Shown piece after piece: positions 1-15,177 of a DNA stretch of 64,000 nt. Source of the DNA: Amoebidium appalachense (taxonomy: Eukaryota; Ichthyosporea). The notes under the pieces were generated by a model, which was given only the letters and a program-made list of their open reading frames with translations, was not told the DNA's origin and made no database searches. Numbering within the stretch: the stretch's first letter is position 1; each line of letters starts with the position of its first letter. Position numbers and translations under genes: made by a program. The DNA is taken from positions 2,604,001 through 2,668,000 of the forward strand of contig CAVNZM010000013.1 in assembly GCA_963693365.1 (NCBI GenBank), written 5' to 3'.

Positions 1-619
1 AGCCATTCAGATCAGAACCAATCAGATTACTCCCTTTGTGGAGCAATCAGGCCAGGCTACCTTGTCCCTAGAGTTTTTTACTCCGAGGCAAGATAGCTCC
101 CTCCCCATCTCCCCCAACCCTCTCTCTCTCGCCCCCCCCCCTCCCCCCCTCCGTCTCACCACCACCACCTCCCCCCGCTCGCCACCCCCTACGCACTATC
201 ACAATCTTCCCTTGTTTCATCATACCTTTTGGATTTTTTTATCGCATCCGACTCCCCACACGTCTCAAATGTGCATGTGCGATTACCAAGTTTCAACTCA
301 TTAATCAGGCTACGGGATACACAGTGTGGCAACATAAGTGCAAAGCAACGCACCGGCTTGCACACACACATACACGATTACAAACAAGCACTTACATCGA
401 GCAAACCTGCCCCCTACCTCCCTCCCCCCCCTCCCCCCCCCCCCCTCTCCCCCTCCCCCTTCCCCCTCTCTCTGTTTCCTCCCTCCCCCCTTTCTCCCCA
501 CTTCCCCTTCCCTTAAGTATTGGTCCCCCTGATATCAGCAAGTGCTGACAAACCCTGCCTTTCCGCCCTATCCTTGCCCTCCCCCCCTCCCCCCTCCCCC
601 CCTCCCCCCTATCTATCTA

Positions 620-682
<63 letters not shown>

Positions 683-1114
683 GTCTCTATCTCTCCTCCC
701 CCCCCCCTCAGCCCCCCCCTCTCTCTCCCCGAGGCTCCCCTCCCTCCACTCCTACCTCACTTCTCCCCCTCTCTCCCTCCATCTTCTCTCCCCCCCTCCC
801 ATCCCCCTCCCCTCCAGCCCCCCCCCCCCCCCTCCCCACGCCTTCTCTCCCTCCACCCCCCCCCCCCCCCTTCCCACCCACCCCTCCGCCTTCTCTCCCT
901 CCTTTCCCCCTCTCTCCCAAGAGTGTTGGCCCGAGTTGTATTCGAAGCCATCTGTTCAGTTTTGGCCCTTGAACCCTCTACTCTCTGTTTGTGCAATTAC
1001 ATGCATGACATGGCTTAGCTCTGTGTTTGAGGCATGCCTGTGTGTGTAGGATATGGTGTTGTGCAGAGGGATAGGGGGTCTGAGGGGGGGGGGGGGGGGG
1101 GGGGGTGTAAGGGG

Positions 1115-1147
<33 letters not shown>

Positions 1148-1162
1148 AGTGTGAGTGAGTGA

Positions 1163-1257
<95 letters not shown>

Positions 1258-2168
1258 TATGTGCGCGCGCGTGTGTATCACCGGGGGGGGGGGGGGGGGG
1301 AGGGGGAAGAAGGGAAGGGGGAGGGAGGGGGAGAGGGGGGGGGTCGGGGAGGGAGGGAGGGGGGGGGGGGAGAGACGGGGGGGGGGGGAAGGGGAAGGGG
1401 GGATCCCGAAAGGGGGGGGGGGGGGGGGGGGGGGAGAGGGGGGGGGGGGTGGGGAGGAGGGGAGCTGGAGGAATAAGATCTCTTAGAGGCCAGATGCCGC
1501 AAAACAACAGTGTGCCCACAGTCAAAAATGCCTCCGGGGGGGGGAGGGGGGTTGAGGGGGGGGGATTTTTTTTTGGGGGGGGGGGGGAAGGAGGGTGGGA
1601 GGGAGGGGAGGGGGGGGGTTGTTGTGTATTGGTAGGTGCATGGAGTTATAACCTAAAAAAAAATGAAAATAGAAAATAAGGCCATAAAATCACTGCAACA
1701 CGTAAATCCTTGATAGCGGAATGCACAAGCATGCACACACTCACAACCGCACACAATAAATGACTCGCATAAATGTGCGCACCGTGGGGGATCTCTCTGC
1801 ACCGTGGGGGATCACGTGATTTATGACCAGTAGGGACGTGTAGCTCAGTCGGGCCCATACGGGTCGCATTAGTCCGGCGTGGCATAATCATATGCTGGAT
1901 CATCGATTGAAGTGATGCAGATTGGTACTTGCACACATTTTAAAGGAGCAACAACTTACACACCATGCCTTTAAGGGAAGAAATGTGAACAAGGGAATCC
2001 CCGTATGCTCCCAAGAATGATCCAATAAAAGACTTTTCGGTTGAGTCTCTGCTCCGAGTAAGCCTGCTCTTTTCTCTCTACACTGTATGGCGCACCTTGT
2101 ATTACTTGGCTTTGACGTGTGTGTGTACCTGTTCCAGTACCTCTGTGTTTTTTTTTTCTTTTTTTTTT

Positions 2169-2199
<31 letters not shown>

Positions 2200-2266
2200 G
2201 GGGGGAGGGGGGAGGGGGTTGGGAGGGGGAGGGGGGAGGGGGGAGGGGGCAGTGTGTCTGTGTGTG
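1..2266. repeat. Low-complexity DNA: C-rich, (CT)n, poly-G and (GT)n
   Basis: No gene is supported here. A C-rich stretch (about 420-920) contains a (CT)n block at 623-680. A G-run lies near 1082-1105, a (GT)n microsatellite at about 1114-1277 with GTGA and GC interruptions, and G-rich DNA at 1283-1620. A short island of ordinary sequence at 1675-2150 contains the 15-base direct repeat GCACCGTGGGGGATC (near 1789 and 1799-1813) and no convincing coding signal. At about 2150-2205 a T-run passes directly into a G-run. Long open frames here are Pro, Ser-Leu, Cys-Val or Gly translations of the simple repeats. Confidence 0.85.
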
Positions 2267-2767
2267 CGGATGAGCGTGACCCATGTGTGTGCATGGGCAT
2301 CCATGTGTGTGTCTGCAATATGTGAGTGTGTTTGGGAGATAGTGACTCGAATCCACCGCCATGATACCCCTCCCCCCCCCCCCCCCCCCCATCCCCCCTC
2401 CCCCCTCCCCCCATCCCCCCTGCCCCCCGCCCCCCCCCCCCCCCCTCCCCTACACATACAGGCAGTGTGACACGAACCCAGGCACCGTTCCGTCCCACTT
2501 CCGCCTCCCCTCCCCCCCCTCCCCCCCCCCCCCCCCCTCCCTCCCCCCTCCCCCCAACACACACAGCCCCCTTTCCCCTTCCCCCGACCCACACACAAAC
2601 ACACCAGCAAACAACCCTTCCCGTTCTTGGCCACCCAAACTCTTGGGAAACCCCTGAGTAATCAACATAAGCCCCCCCCATCCCCCCAATCCCCCCCCCC
2701 CCCCCCCCCCCCCACCCACCCACCCACCCCGGTGTCTCTCTCCTAGAGCCACATCGGCCCCACACAT
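2267..2767. repeat. Diverged duplicate, copy 1 (partner at 5.03-5.64 kb)
   Basis: Blocks of non-repetitive sequence here recur in the same order and strand near 5026-5640. They are GATAGTGACTCGAATCCACC (about 2337), CCCTTCCCGTTCTTGG (about 2608), a GAGTAATCAACATAAGC block (about 2654) and CTAGAGCCACATCGG (about 2743). The poly-C and (GT)n spacers between them differ in length. No coding capacity is recognised. I infer an old segmental duplication whose spacers have changed length. Confidence 0.6.
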
Positions 2768-2882
2768 GAGCCTACTCACGCCAGACCAAACAAAAGGTAA
2801 GGTATGCCACACGTAACTCTGAAGACTGTGAATCGTTTACGTGAGCTTGAAGCGGGTGTGTTAGCTCGAGTCCTTTTAGAGT

Positions 2883-3913
2883 GTTATCCATATGGTTGAA
2901 AAGAGGGTAGAGCTGGCTCGTAAGCGGTTAGCTTTCTTCTCGGCTAATATTTTTAAAGACACACCCCTCCATCCTTCTATTAGACTTACATTTATCGCAC
3001 TTTTGTCTTCCCGGCATGTGAATATGGTTTACCCCTTCTCGCCGCTTGGATCAAGAAAGAGAGAACTAGAGCGCTTAAACCCTTGGCAAATTTCCTTGAA
3101 GCAGAAGTTGCCTCCTTTTTATCTAACAACTGTTGTAAACCTGGGCCTGTAACGCTCTCGATATATGGTCTGGTCCCAATAGCTGTTAGAGTATCCCATC
3201 TCGCGCTGAAATTTAATTAGCACATAAGCCGCTTAAAGAATCATTTGCCCTCCCACCCTCTCTTCTCTATCCGACCTGTCCCCTCCCCACCTCCCCCCTC
3301 CTTTCTTCCCTCTCCCTCTCCTTCTTCCCCGGGCACAAATACAAATAAACCCCGCAAAAGTGTGCGTGTGACTTTGGACTGCCATTTACTCATTAGACAT
3401 GTACATAATCACAAAATAATTACACAATATAACAAATGGAAAAAGATACCACACGACACTAGACCCGATGAAAGCATACACTTTAAAAAACTAAGCCTTA
3501 TGTCTCGTTTTATATATAATGACCACATCAACCATATTGCCAAATATGGCACTCGCAAATGTGTAACACCTAAAAACATATTACCTTCCTGTAGAATTGG
3601 TCTTTTTCTAGCTGATGGTATTATTGATCACTTATCACGCTTTTACTGTACACGTGCTATACAGTGGAGATCTAATAAGTATAAGGTGGCATCGTTTGCA
3701 TGCCCAAACAACACACACACACACCAGTTTAAACGGTCATGTATCGCCAAATGTAGTTTGATAGACCACATAACACCGCAACACACACACGATACATTCA
3801 CAACAGACACCCAGAAAGATAGCCTACCTGAAAATTACAATTACAATTACAATTACAACATCCTTGATTTTATACTAAACACACGTAACTATGACCTGTT
3901 TATTAGATGTATT
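2883..3913 (+). pseudogene. LINE ORF2 C-terminal fragment, truncated at both ends
   Basis: This matches the last third of the reverse transcriptase polyprotein encoded on the minus strand at 45.9-49.1 kb, from the segment after the YADD box to near the end. It begins abruptly at about 2883 and stops resembling the element at about 3913, before the stop codon and 3' tail. It is dead: one base is missing near 2997 (ATTTATCGC against ATTTATTCGC in the other copies), and a TAA follows near 3215 (AAATTTAATTAG against AAATTCAATAAG). A TTACAA hexamer present once in the other copies is expanded about fourfold near 3836-3858. Many scattered substitutions suggest it is the oldest of the three copies. 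Confidence 0.85.
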
Positions 3914-4687
<774 letters not shown>

Positions 4688-4947
4688 AGGCAGTGAGGAG
4701 ACCACAAAAGTGATGATCTAGCAAAACAGGCACGGACGGAAAAGAGAGGTACTCTGGCAGCGGCCCAAAGAGGGGGATCATCAGTGCCTTTAGGAGACAC
4801 GTCTACCACCTTATTATTGGTTTTCTTCAGTTTTTTGTTTTTGTTTTTGTTGTTGTCGGTGGTGGTGCACATGCGGTCATAGTGGTGGTGGTGCCAATGG
4901 GTGTGTGGGTGTGTGGTGGTGGTGGTGGTGGTGGTGGTGGTGGTGGT

Positions 4948-4979
<32 letters not shown>

Positions 4980-5644
4980 CTTTGTGGCTCTGTGTACCGT
5001 ATGCGCGTGAATGTATGTGTGTGTGTGGGCCATGCATCCATGTGTGTGTCTATGTGCCTGTGCCTTGGTGGGTGGGTGAGTGGGGTGACTGGGTTTTCGG
5101 GGATAGTGACTGAATCCACCACCCTGATACGTTCCCCTTCCCTCCTCCCCCCCCCCCCCCCCCCCCCCCCCCCTCCCCCCACACACAGGCAGACACTTAA
5201 ACCCACACACCGTTCCACCCCACTCCCCCTGCTACCCCCTTCCCCCCTCCCCCCCCCCTCCCCCCCTTCCATGTGGCCAAAAGATGAGCCGAAACCGGAG
5301 TGGACTCCGAATAAACTAAAATCCGATGAGCAGAATGGGTCCAAAATTCCACTTAAAGAAATCGAGCCTTGTGATTGGATTCGCAATTCCACTTAGAACA
5401 AATTCCTATTTTCTGGATTATCACGATTTGGCCCTATGTATGCTCCCCCCCCCCCCCCCCCCCCCCCGGCCCCACGCGCAAACACACAAACACACAACCC
5501 TTCCCGTTCTTTACCTCCGCCACTCTTGAGGACCCCAGTAATCAGCATAAAGCCCCCCCCCCCCCCCCCCCCGCCCCCTCCCCCTACCCACCCGCCCACC
5601 CTTTTATCTTTCTTCTAGAGCCACACCGTGTGTTTTAGTGTCAG

Positions 5645-5736
<92 letters not shown>

Positions 5737-6110
5737 ATGTGCGTGCGTGTGTGTGTGAAGTGTGTGTAGGGGGGGGGGGGGGGAGAGAGAGAGACGGGGG
5801 GGGGGGGGAAGGGGCTGCAGGGGGGGCCTAGGGGAGGGTGTGTGTGGGGGGGGGGGGGGGGGGGGGGGGGGGGAGGGGGGGGGGAGGGGGGTGGGGGCGG
5901 GGTGGGGAAGACAGGGGGCCAGGTGGAGGAGACCACAAAAGTGATGGTTTAGCAAAATACGCACGGGGAAAAGGGGGGTACACTGGCAGCGGCCCAAGGA
6001 GGGGGATCTTTAGTGCCCTACACCATAGACGTCCACCACCTTCTTATTTTTAAATTTTAACTTTCTTTTTTTTGTTTTTGTCAACAGTAGGTTGTCATTG
6101 TCGGTGGTGG
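4688..6110. repeat. Tandem diverged duplication with microsatellites
   Basis: The block at 4688-4870 contains GAGACCACAAAAGTGATG and GGCAGCGGCCCAA, and ends in a T-rich run and TTGTCGGTGGTGGTG. It is repeated at about 5925-6115 with the same motifs in the same order. Between them lie a second copy of the 2.27-2.77 kb sequence (5026-5640), poly-C and poly-G runs and a (GT)n tract at about 5646-5756. I see no coding exon. The pattern is a duplication of roughly 1.2 kb that has diverged mainly by repeat-length change. Confidence 0.6.
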
Positions 6111-8017
<1,907 letters not shown>

Positions 8018-8590
8018 AGCAGTGTGTTCGTGCTGCTCTGCATGGTGGAAAAGAAAGAAAGAAGAGCAGTGTGTTGGTGCTGCTCGGCATGGTAGAAGAC
8101 TAGAGCAGGGTGTTGGTGCTGCTCGGCATGGTAGAAGACACTAGAGCAGGGTGTTGGTGCTGCTCGGCATGGTAGAAGACAATAGAGCAGGGTGTTGGTG
8201 CTGCTCGGCATGGTAGAAGACACTAGAGCAGGGTGTTGGTGCTGCTCGGCATGGTAGAAGACACTAGAGCAGGGTGTTGGTGCTGCTCGGCATGGTAGAA
8301 GACACTAGAGCAGGGTGTTGGTGCTGCTCGGCATGGTAGAAGACTAGAGCAGGGTGATGGTGCTGCTCGGCATGGTAGAAGACACTAGAGCAGGGTGTTG
8401 GTGTTGCTCGGCATGGTAGAAGACACTAGAGCAGGGTGATGGTGCTGCTCGGCATGGTAGAAGACACTAGAGCAGGGTGATGGTGCTGCTCGGCATGGTA
8501 GAAGACACTAGAGCAGGGTGTTGGTGCTGCTCGGCATGGTAGAGGACACTAGAGCAGGGTGTTGGTGCTGCTCGTCATGGTGGAAGAAGA
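8018..8590. repeat. 41-bp minisatellite, about 14 units
   Basis: The unit contains GTGCTGCTCGGCATGGTAGA followed by AGACACTAGAGCAGGGTGTTG and repeats head to tail every 41 bp. Some units are 39 bp because they lack AC (AGACTAGAG). Internal units are nearly identical; the first (about 8018-8060, with an AAAGAAAG insertion) and last (about 8560-8590) are degenerate. The period is not a multiple of three, so a coding role is unlikely. Confidence 0.95.
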
Positions 8591-9642
8591 CAGCATGAAG
8601 TTCGTGCGGCCTATTGGTATTCTTATGTTTTTCTAGAGTTTTTGACGCTTTAGTAAATTTCGTTTTTCCTGACAAAGTGCCCATGTCGCAAAACTAATAA
8701 CTCGTGTTGTACTAGTCCTACGGCAACGGCTCAAACACGGCCATGTTGCCAGCGTTTGGCTCTATGCAATGGTGTGCATGCCGCCCCTTGTGCGTAAATG
8801 TGGTGGAGTGTGGATGCAGCGGCGCACGGCCGTTTACGAAACACGTGTCGTGTTTTGTGCCTGGTCGCGATGGCCCTGTGCGTGTTAAAATTTAAGAGAA
8901 TAGGAATGTGCAAAATACGCATCTTGATTGGTTGCATTTTATCTGATGAGCCCGGAGTGGCGATCTTATTGGATAGTTAACTGCTATTTTTAAGGAATCA
9001 TACTGCTTGTTCACCGATCACATATGGTTTTGATGTGATCGGGAGCCCGACATGGCGCGACTGACAGCCCATAGTCCTGCCGGCTCAGCTTTTCGTCGTG
9101 CACATGCCTAATATGGTAGGAGAGACTCTTCCACGATGCATACCTGAGGGGGGGGGAGGGGGGGGGGAGAGGGGGGGGGGGGGGGGGGGGGGGGTGATGT
9201 ATGTGTTAGAGGGTTGGAAATATGGAAGAGACAACAGTGACTGCAACAACAAAAACGTCACAAAAGGGGGAAATCCAAAATCAAACAAATTAAGCGTGCA
9301 GGCAGAAGACACTTGAACAGAGCGAGTCATCAGGGGGGTTCCTGTGCCTCCACAGAAGCATATGATTCGACTCTTCGGGTAAAGTTAGAATTTGATGCAC
9401 GCCTCAAACTACTGTACCTGAGACCCACGGTGGCAAAAAAAAAAAAATAAGAAAAAGAAAGAAACAGAAAGTTTAGAAAGAAAGGAAGAAAGAAAGAAAG
9501 AAAGAAAGGGGGTTTTTGAAAGGAAAGAGGAACTTTGTGCAGTGCAGTTATACATCATTTGGCTATAAGTAAATCGGAACGCACAACACGTCAGAAGGGG
9601 CATGGAGGGTATGCTCTTAAGGTACGGCAAAGTCAAATCAGC

Positions 9643-9687
<45 letters not shown>

Positions 9688-9899
9688 AAAAAAAAAAAAA
9701 GTAATGAAAAAAAAGAAAGAAAAAAAAGAAAGAAAGGAAAAAGGGAAAGGGAGAAAATAAAAACGAGGTCTGCATGTGAAGATGCCACGTTGGATCAAAT
9801 GACATCAAACATACTGGCGTGGGGGAAAAAACAGGGGAGGGGGGAGGGAGGGGGGGGGAAGGGGAGGGGGAGGGGGGAGGGGGGGGGGAGGCGACTAAC
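8591..9899. other. Intergenic or intronic sequence, no gene recognised
   Basis: Mostly ordinary sequence to 9140, then a G-run (about 9149-9194), an AAAG-rich stretch (9430-9515), a C-run joined to an A-run (about 9645-9700) and G-rich DNA (9835-9890). Part of it may be the intron following the minus-strand exon that ends at about 9900. I see no further exon with confidence. Confidence 0.6.
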
Positions 9900-12037
9900 G
9901 TTCTCCTGCAGGTTGGCTTGACGCATATGTATGACATGCGCAAATCCGGGGGACACCTCGGAAATATTGAAATTTCGCTGGCGAGACTTAAGGGGGTCGA
10001 AGAACTGGTCAGGGAGGACTCCGCCAGGGCGGACATCGATAATTGGGTGGGTCTGATGGTGAGGGGGATGGATGACATAGAACTAGGCATTCCGGGGGAA
10101 GATAAACTCCCTTTGAAACACATGAAGTTTCCGATGTCTTGAGAATTATTCTCGACGTTGAAAATCTGTGTGTGCGTTTGTGGGTCCATGGTGGAATTTT
10201 GAAAACCGGTGCAGGGGGTTTGGTCGCACGCAAATAGGTCCATAAGCGATGTCATTGATGGATCGACGAGGTCTAGGAGGCTGCTGTCGCTATGACCATA
10301 GTGACCCCCCACCAATTTGAAATTCTCCTGGGTGTCGATTATATCCGATGTGTTGCTTTTGCACTCCTCCGGTAAAACGTGGAATCTGGGCATCTCATTG
10401 GCTAGGAACCCCGTACAGGCAATATCCTCATTGCCAAATGTGGAAATCATCGGCATGTGGCTGTGCCTGCGAGCAAGCATGGGCCGAGCGAACCCGACCG
10501 ATTCACACGGCGACGACATTAACATATGATTCGGCGATTCGATCGGGAATTGCAGCGACGCCCGTCGCTTGCGATTGGGCCAAATTTCAGGCGTCGGATT
10601 TAGGTCGGCATTTATCGATTGTGCGCTAAGACTACTACACAGGCTGGGCGGGTTCTGAAACCTCGCTGCAGCAGACGGATTCACATAATCGAATCTCGGA
10701 CCCGCGCTGGCATTGGTTGCCGATTCACGGTGGCCGTGATGGTTTGCTTTTGCGTTGAGGACGTGTGGAGGCGAAGGCGTGGCCCGCGACGGACGCGCTT
10801 GCGCAAAACCGGGGCCCTCGTTTTGCGGCGATGCGGACTTACGCTCCTTGGGGGCATATGGTCGTTCGACGTGGAAGCGCCACGTGTTTTCAGACCTCAC
10901 ACCCGCGCCCGATTGGCCCAAAGTCACCGGCTGGGACCGGGCAACTTTTTCGGTTTTAACGGCGGGCGACGGATGCCCGGGCGAACTTGAAACTGCCCTG
11001 GCCGCGCCGGAACTCGCCGATGTGTTGAGAAAACCCAGTTTTGGACATTTAGCGTGCATTTCGACGGCGCTCAGGCTTGGCCCGGTGGTGCCCAACACAC
11101 CACCATTTCGTTGATGTGGTTGGTTGTGAGTCACACTGCCCGCAACTTCGGAAACCATGAAGGGATGGTCCTTAGTACCGGCGCCAACATGCCCAAGGAA
11201 ACGCGGCGCGACAGGCACTACAGGGTCGGTCATATTTCCTGCAAAACCGGGTAGGCCAGCCGTACGGTCTCCCATCGAATTGAAGGACGTTTCTGCCACC
11301 GCCAGTTTTTCGCTCACTTTGGCGATGGTCTTTTTCAACATGGCAACTTCGTTTGCAAGCGCCGCGACGCTCCGTAGCTCATTCATATCGTCGCCATTTG
11401 CATGCTCAGGTGCGCCGCCCAATTTTCCTTCCCCCCGTGACCTGTTTTTATTCTCGCTAATACCTTCTTCGCCGCATGCGGAGGTTGCCACATTCATATG
11501 AAATGGGGTGATTGTTGCCCAGTTCAAAACATCGCCAAGTTGTTGTATGGTGTCAGAGTCAATCTGTTGCGCCAAGGAGTCGGTTGACGTGCGAGTTAAT
11601 AATGACGTTGAACTTATGTCTGCGCCAAATACGCCGGACGACGGTGTCAAAGTGTTGCTTGCTAACAGTGGCACACTATGCAGAGAACCACTGACGCGCT
11701 GCTCCTGAAAATTCCCTTCGATATTTGTTGGGGTAGGGGCGCCGGCATGCAGGCACGTAGATTGAAGTGCACTGAAACCCGCACCTCGAGGAGAGGAGAA
11801 GATCTCGAGTGAACGTGTGTGCGCGCGTGTTTGTAACTCAGAGTCAAGCCCATGCATGTGCTCGCTGTTACTGTGTTCCTGTGCTAATGTGCGTTCAACG
11901 AGCGACGATGCAGAACTTTCGTTTGCTTGAGCGGGGTCATCATTACGGTTACGTGGGCTGTCACGGTTGTTGCAGGAAACATTGAACGCCATGTTGCTAC
12001 TAGCCTTGTGATCCGGACATGAACAAATTTGCAGCAT
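9900..12037 (-). CDS. Ser-rich putative nuclear regulator (partial, 5' exon)
   Basis: A non-repetitive open frame of about 712 codons from ATG 12037. An in-frame TAA lies upstream at 12086-12088; an inner ATG at 11992 is a possible alternative start. The frame runs into poly-G DNA at about 9890, and a GTTAGT donor-like site (minus strand) at 9899 suggests splicing to an unseen exon. Visible parts are a Ser/Thr/Asn-rich N-terminus, a predicted coiled coil at about residues 218-255 (heptads around ELRSVAALANEVAMLKKTI), a basic PNRKRR nuclear-localisation-like motif near residue 488, and an acidic-hydrophobic stretch near 585-605 (SLLDLVDPSMTSLMDLF) like an activation domain. No enzymatic or DNA-binding domain is recognised. 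Nuclear regulation is an inference from these motifs. The composition and absence of internal stops support genuine coding. Confidence 0.6.
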
Positions 12038-12088
12038 GAATTTTTTGCTGTGGCCGGAGCACAAAACCCCTTCAAGGGGGAAATTTTA

Positions 12089-13832
12089 ACTCCAAGTCAC
12101 GGTGAGGCCCTTACAGAAGCAAACATTTCGTTTAATCATTGATATTTTTAAGAAGTAGTAGTGTTGCCTAGCGGGCAGTAATAATTGTGCCGCCCGGCTC
12201 AGTAACACCGTTCAGTGACTGGAGAGTCTTGCCAAACTTGCAGTTGCCAAGTTTCTAAGTTTTAAATCAACGATTCGTCGTGACAGAATCTTCAGAGTCA
12301 CTCGGAGGGCGCCGTGCAAAAAATTACAGTGTAACTGACAGTTTTGCATCGTCTGGGCCACATGATAACACTCTAAAAACATATATCATAGTCATGATTA
12401 TCTGCTGCCAGAGATAGGTGTGTTCAAAAAGTGACGTATCATCAGATACGTGCGACTGAGCCCGACTACGCTATCATCACGGTCATGCTGAGAAAGATTA
12501 TGTCCTATGCAACAATAATGGTAATGCCCGATGATTATGTGTGTCATACTACCTTAAAACCACCTAGTGCTCAGCCCTCGGCGAGTCGTGCGGTCGTGTG
12601 CACGCGTGCGTGACCATAGCGGCCATGTGTGTGTGCATGCGCACAGCCATAATGTGTGTGTGTATGGAGTATGATGTACATTGTCAACACTACGCGGCCC
12701 GAGCTCCGCGGGGCCCCGGGCCGGGGTTTCCGATTACCATATATCTGGAATTTCGGACACTCATACAGCACATGTTATCAACAACCGCGTTATTTGTTGC
12801 CTATCACTGTACAGTTCTCCGAGGCTCCCACCGTCTCATCAATTCATGTTTTTTTTCCCCCTTGGGCTTAGATTATGGTATCATGACAGCATGTATTCAT
12901 GTTTTTTTTTTCCCCCTTGGGCTTAGATTATGGTATCATGATAGCATGTGGCCTTGCGGCGTGCGTGCGCGATTCGGTTTGGCACTTCAAATTGAACCGA
13001 CTATATATAGTGCCATGGCACCACCATGCCACGGTGCACGTGACTTCAGTGAGTCACTTGAGAGGAGCTCATGAGGGGTCTCCCGTAACACGGGCTATAT
13101 ACATATGCCGATGATGCATGTATGGCCTTAGCTGCGCTCCTTATTTACACCATGCATGTATTACGATGGTTAGCCTTGCTGAAATATATACACTCGCCAG
13201 AGGGCCTTGTTACTAGCACTCCATATGATAATGATCGTCATGGCATGACGGCCCGCCGCACGGCCGCCGACCTGCACCCACATGCAGATGTATGCACAGT
13301 AGTTTTGAGGAGTTTTTTCATATTGTAACCAACAGGAGAAAGTGACAATCTCGAGCTCAATAAATGATATACTAATGATTCAGTATGGGCATAGCTATGC
13401 CTAAAGCAGGAGGCGTGTCTTTTATTGTGCATCAACTAGCACCATAGTATGCTGCATGCACAGTTGACAGGTGAGTCTGAGGTATGGCCCCCATGGATTT
13501 ATGGAGCCAATCAAAGATGGTGATGTGATGATCTTTAAATTCCATTGTGCTCGCACGCGCGCGCACCCCATTCCATATTTATCACAGTGCCTCACGGATT
13601 TTATTATATAAATATATATATCTCCAAAAAGAAAGAAAAAGAGCACCAGAAAAATGAATCGTGTAACCTTGCTTTTAGGTTACAGTAGTGCTCTCTTCGG
13701 ATTAGTTTTTCCTACCACCGTAGGAGTCGATGAACTGCCCAGATCTGGGGAAGAGTCCTAATATGGCGGACCAATCAGATGGTGTTCGTACACTTTCAGA
13801 ATGCCATCCGCCGGACTTTTCCTGTACATGTT
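12089..13832. other. Unique intergenic DNA with a short tandem duplication
   Basis: Low in simple repeats compared with its surroundings. About 53 bp including CCCCCTTGGGCTTAGATTAT is tandemly duplicated at about 12845-12952. A TATATATAG box-like site lies at about 13003. A CCAATCAGA motif at about 13769 lies just before the truncated LINE copy. No protein or RNA gene is recognised. Confidence 0.6.
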
Positions 13833-15067
13833 GTGGTGCAAGGCAAACCTTATGATCCTTAACATAGACAAATGTGGTGTTCTTGTACCTGATATAGCTA
13901 ACAATTTACACACATTTACATTATCATCTAAACCTGTACCTATAGTTCCAGAATACAAATATCTTGGTGTTCCGGTTGATTCTGTTGGTGTTATGTTTCC
14001 CCATATGGTCGAAAAGAGGGCAGAGTTGGCTCGTAAGCGGTTAGCTTTCTTCTCGGCTAATATTTTTAAAGACACACCCCTCCATCCTTCTATTAGACTT
14101 ACATTTATTCGCACTTTTGTCTTCCCGGCATGTGAATATGGTTTACCCCTTCTCGCCGCTTGGATCAAGAAAGAGAGAACTAGAGCGCTTAAACCCTTGG
14201 CAAATTTCCTTGAAGCAGAAGTTGCCTCCTTTCTATCTAACAACTGTTGTAAACCTGGGCCTGTAACGCTCTCGATATATGGTCTGGTCCCAATAGCTGC
14301 TAGAGTATCCTATCTGGCGCTGAAATTCAATAAGCACATAAGCCGCTTAAAGAAGTATTTGCCCTCCCACCCTCTCTTCTCTATCCGACCTGTCCCCCCC
14401 TCACCTCTCCCCTCTTTCCTCCCCTCTCTCTCCCCTTCTCCCCTGGGCACAAATACAAATAAACCCCGCAATAGTGTGTGTGTGACTTTGGACTGCCACT
14501 TACCTATTAAACATGTACACAATCACAAGATAATCACGCAATATAACAAATGGAAAAAGATACCACACGACACTAGACCCGATGAAAGCATACACCTTGA
14601 AAAACTAAGCCTTATGTCTCGTTTTATATATACTGACCGCCTCAACCATATTGCCAAATATGGCACTCGCAAATGTATAACACCTAAATACATATTACCT
14701 TCCTGTAGAACTGGTCTTTCTCTAGCTGATGGTATTATTGATCAATTACCACGCTTTTACTGTACACGTGCTACACAGTGGAGATCTAATAAGTATAAGG
14801 TGCGGCATCATTTGCATGCCCAAACAACACACACACACACCAGTTCAACCGGTCATGTATCGCCAAATGTAGTTTGATAGACCACATAACACCGCAACAC
14901 ACACACGTCACATCCACAACAGACACCCAGAAAGATAGCCTACCTGTAAATTACAACATCCTTGATTTTATACTAAACACGCGTAACTACGACCTGTTTA
15001 TTAGATGTATTGATTGGCTTGAGAAACACATCACTACAAAATTATAGCGCACGCGCACACACACACA

Positions 15068-15106
<39 letters not shown>

Positions 15107-15137
15107 CCAGCTGATACCGAGTGTCCCAGGGGAGCCC

Positions 15138-15177
<40 letters not shown>

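Noticed and set aside
956-1525. Long open frames rich in Thr-His, Cys-Val, Pro or Gly, here and throughout
   Set aside because: They are translations of (GT)n/(AC)n, C-runs and G-runs, open in several frames on both strands.
1840-1910. Possible tRNA gene or tRNA-derived SINE (TAGCTCAGTCGG resembles an A box)
   Set aside because: No B box at proper spacing, no cloverleaf stems and no CCA-side acceptor pairing could be found.
9638-9899. Extension of the minus-strand Ser-rich protein to an 808-codon frame
   Set aside because: The last part is Pro-, Phe- and Gly-run translation of homopolymers; a splice donor at 9899 is a better end.
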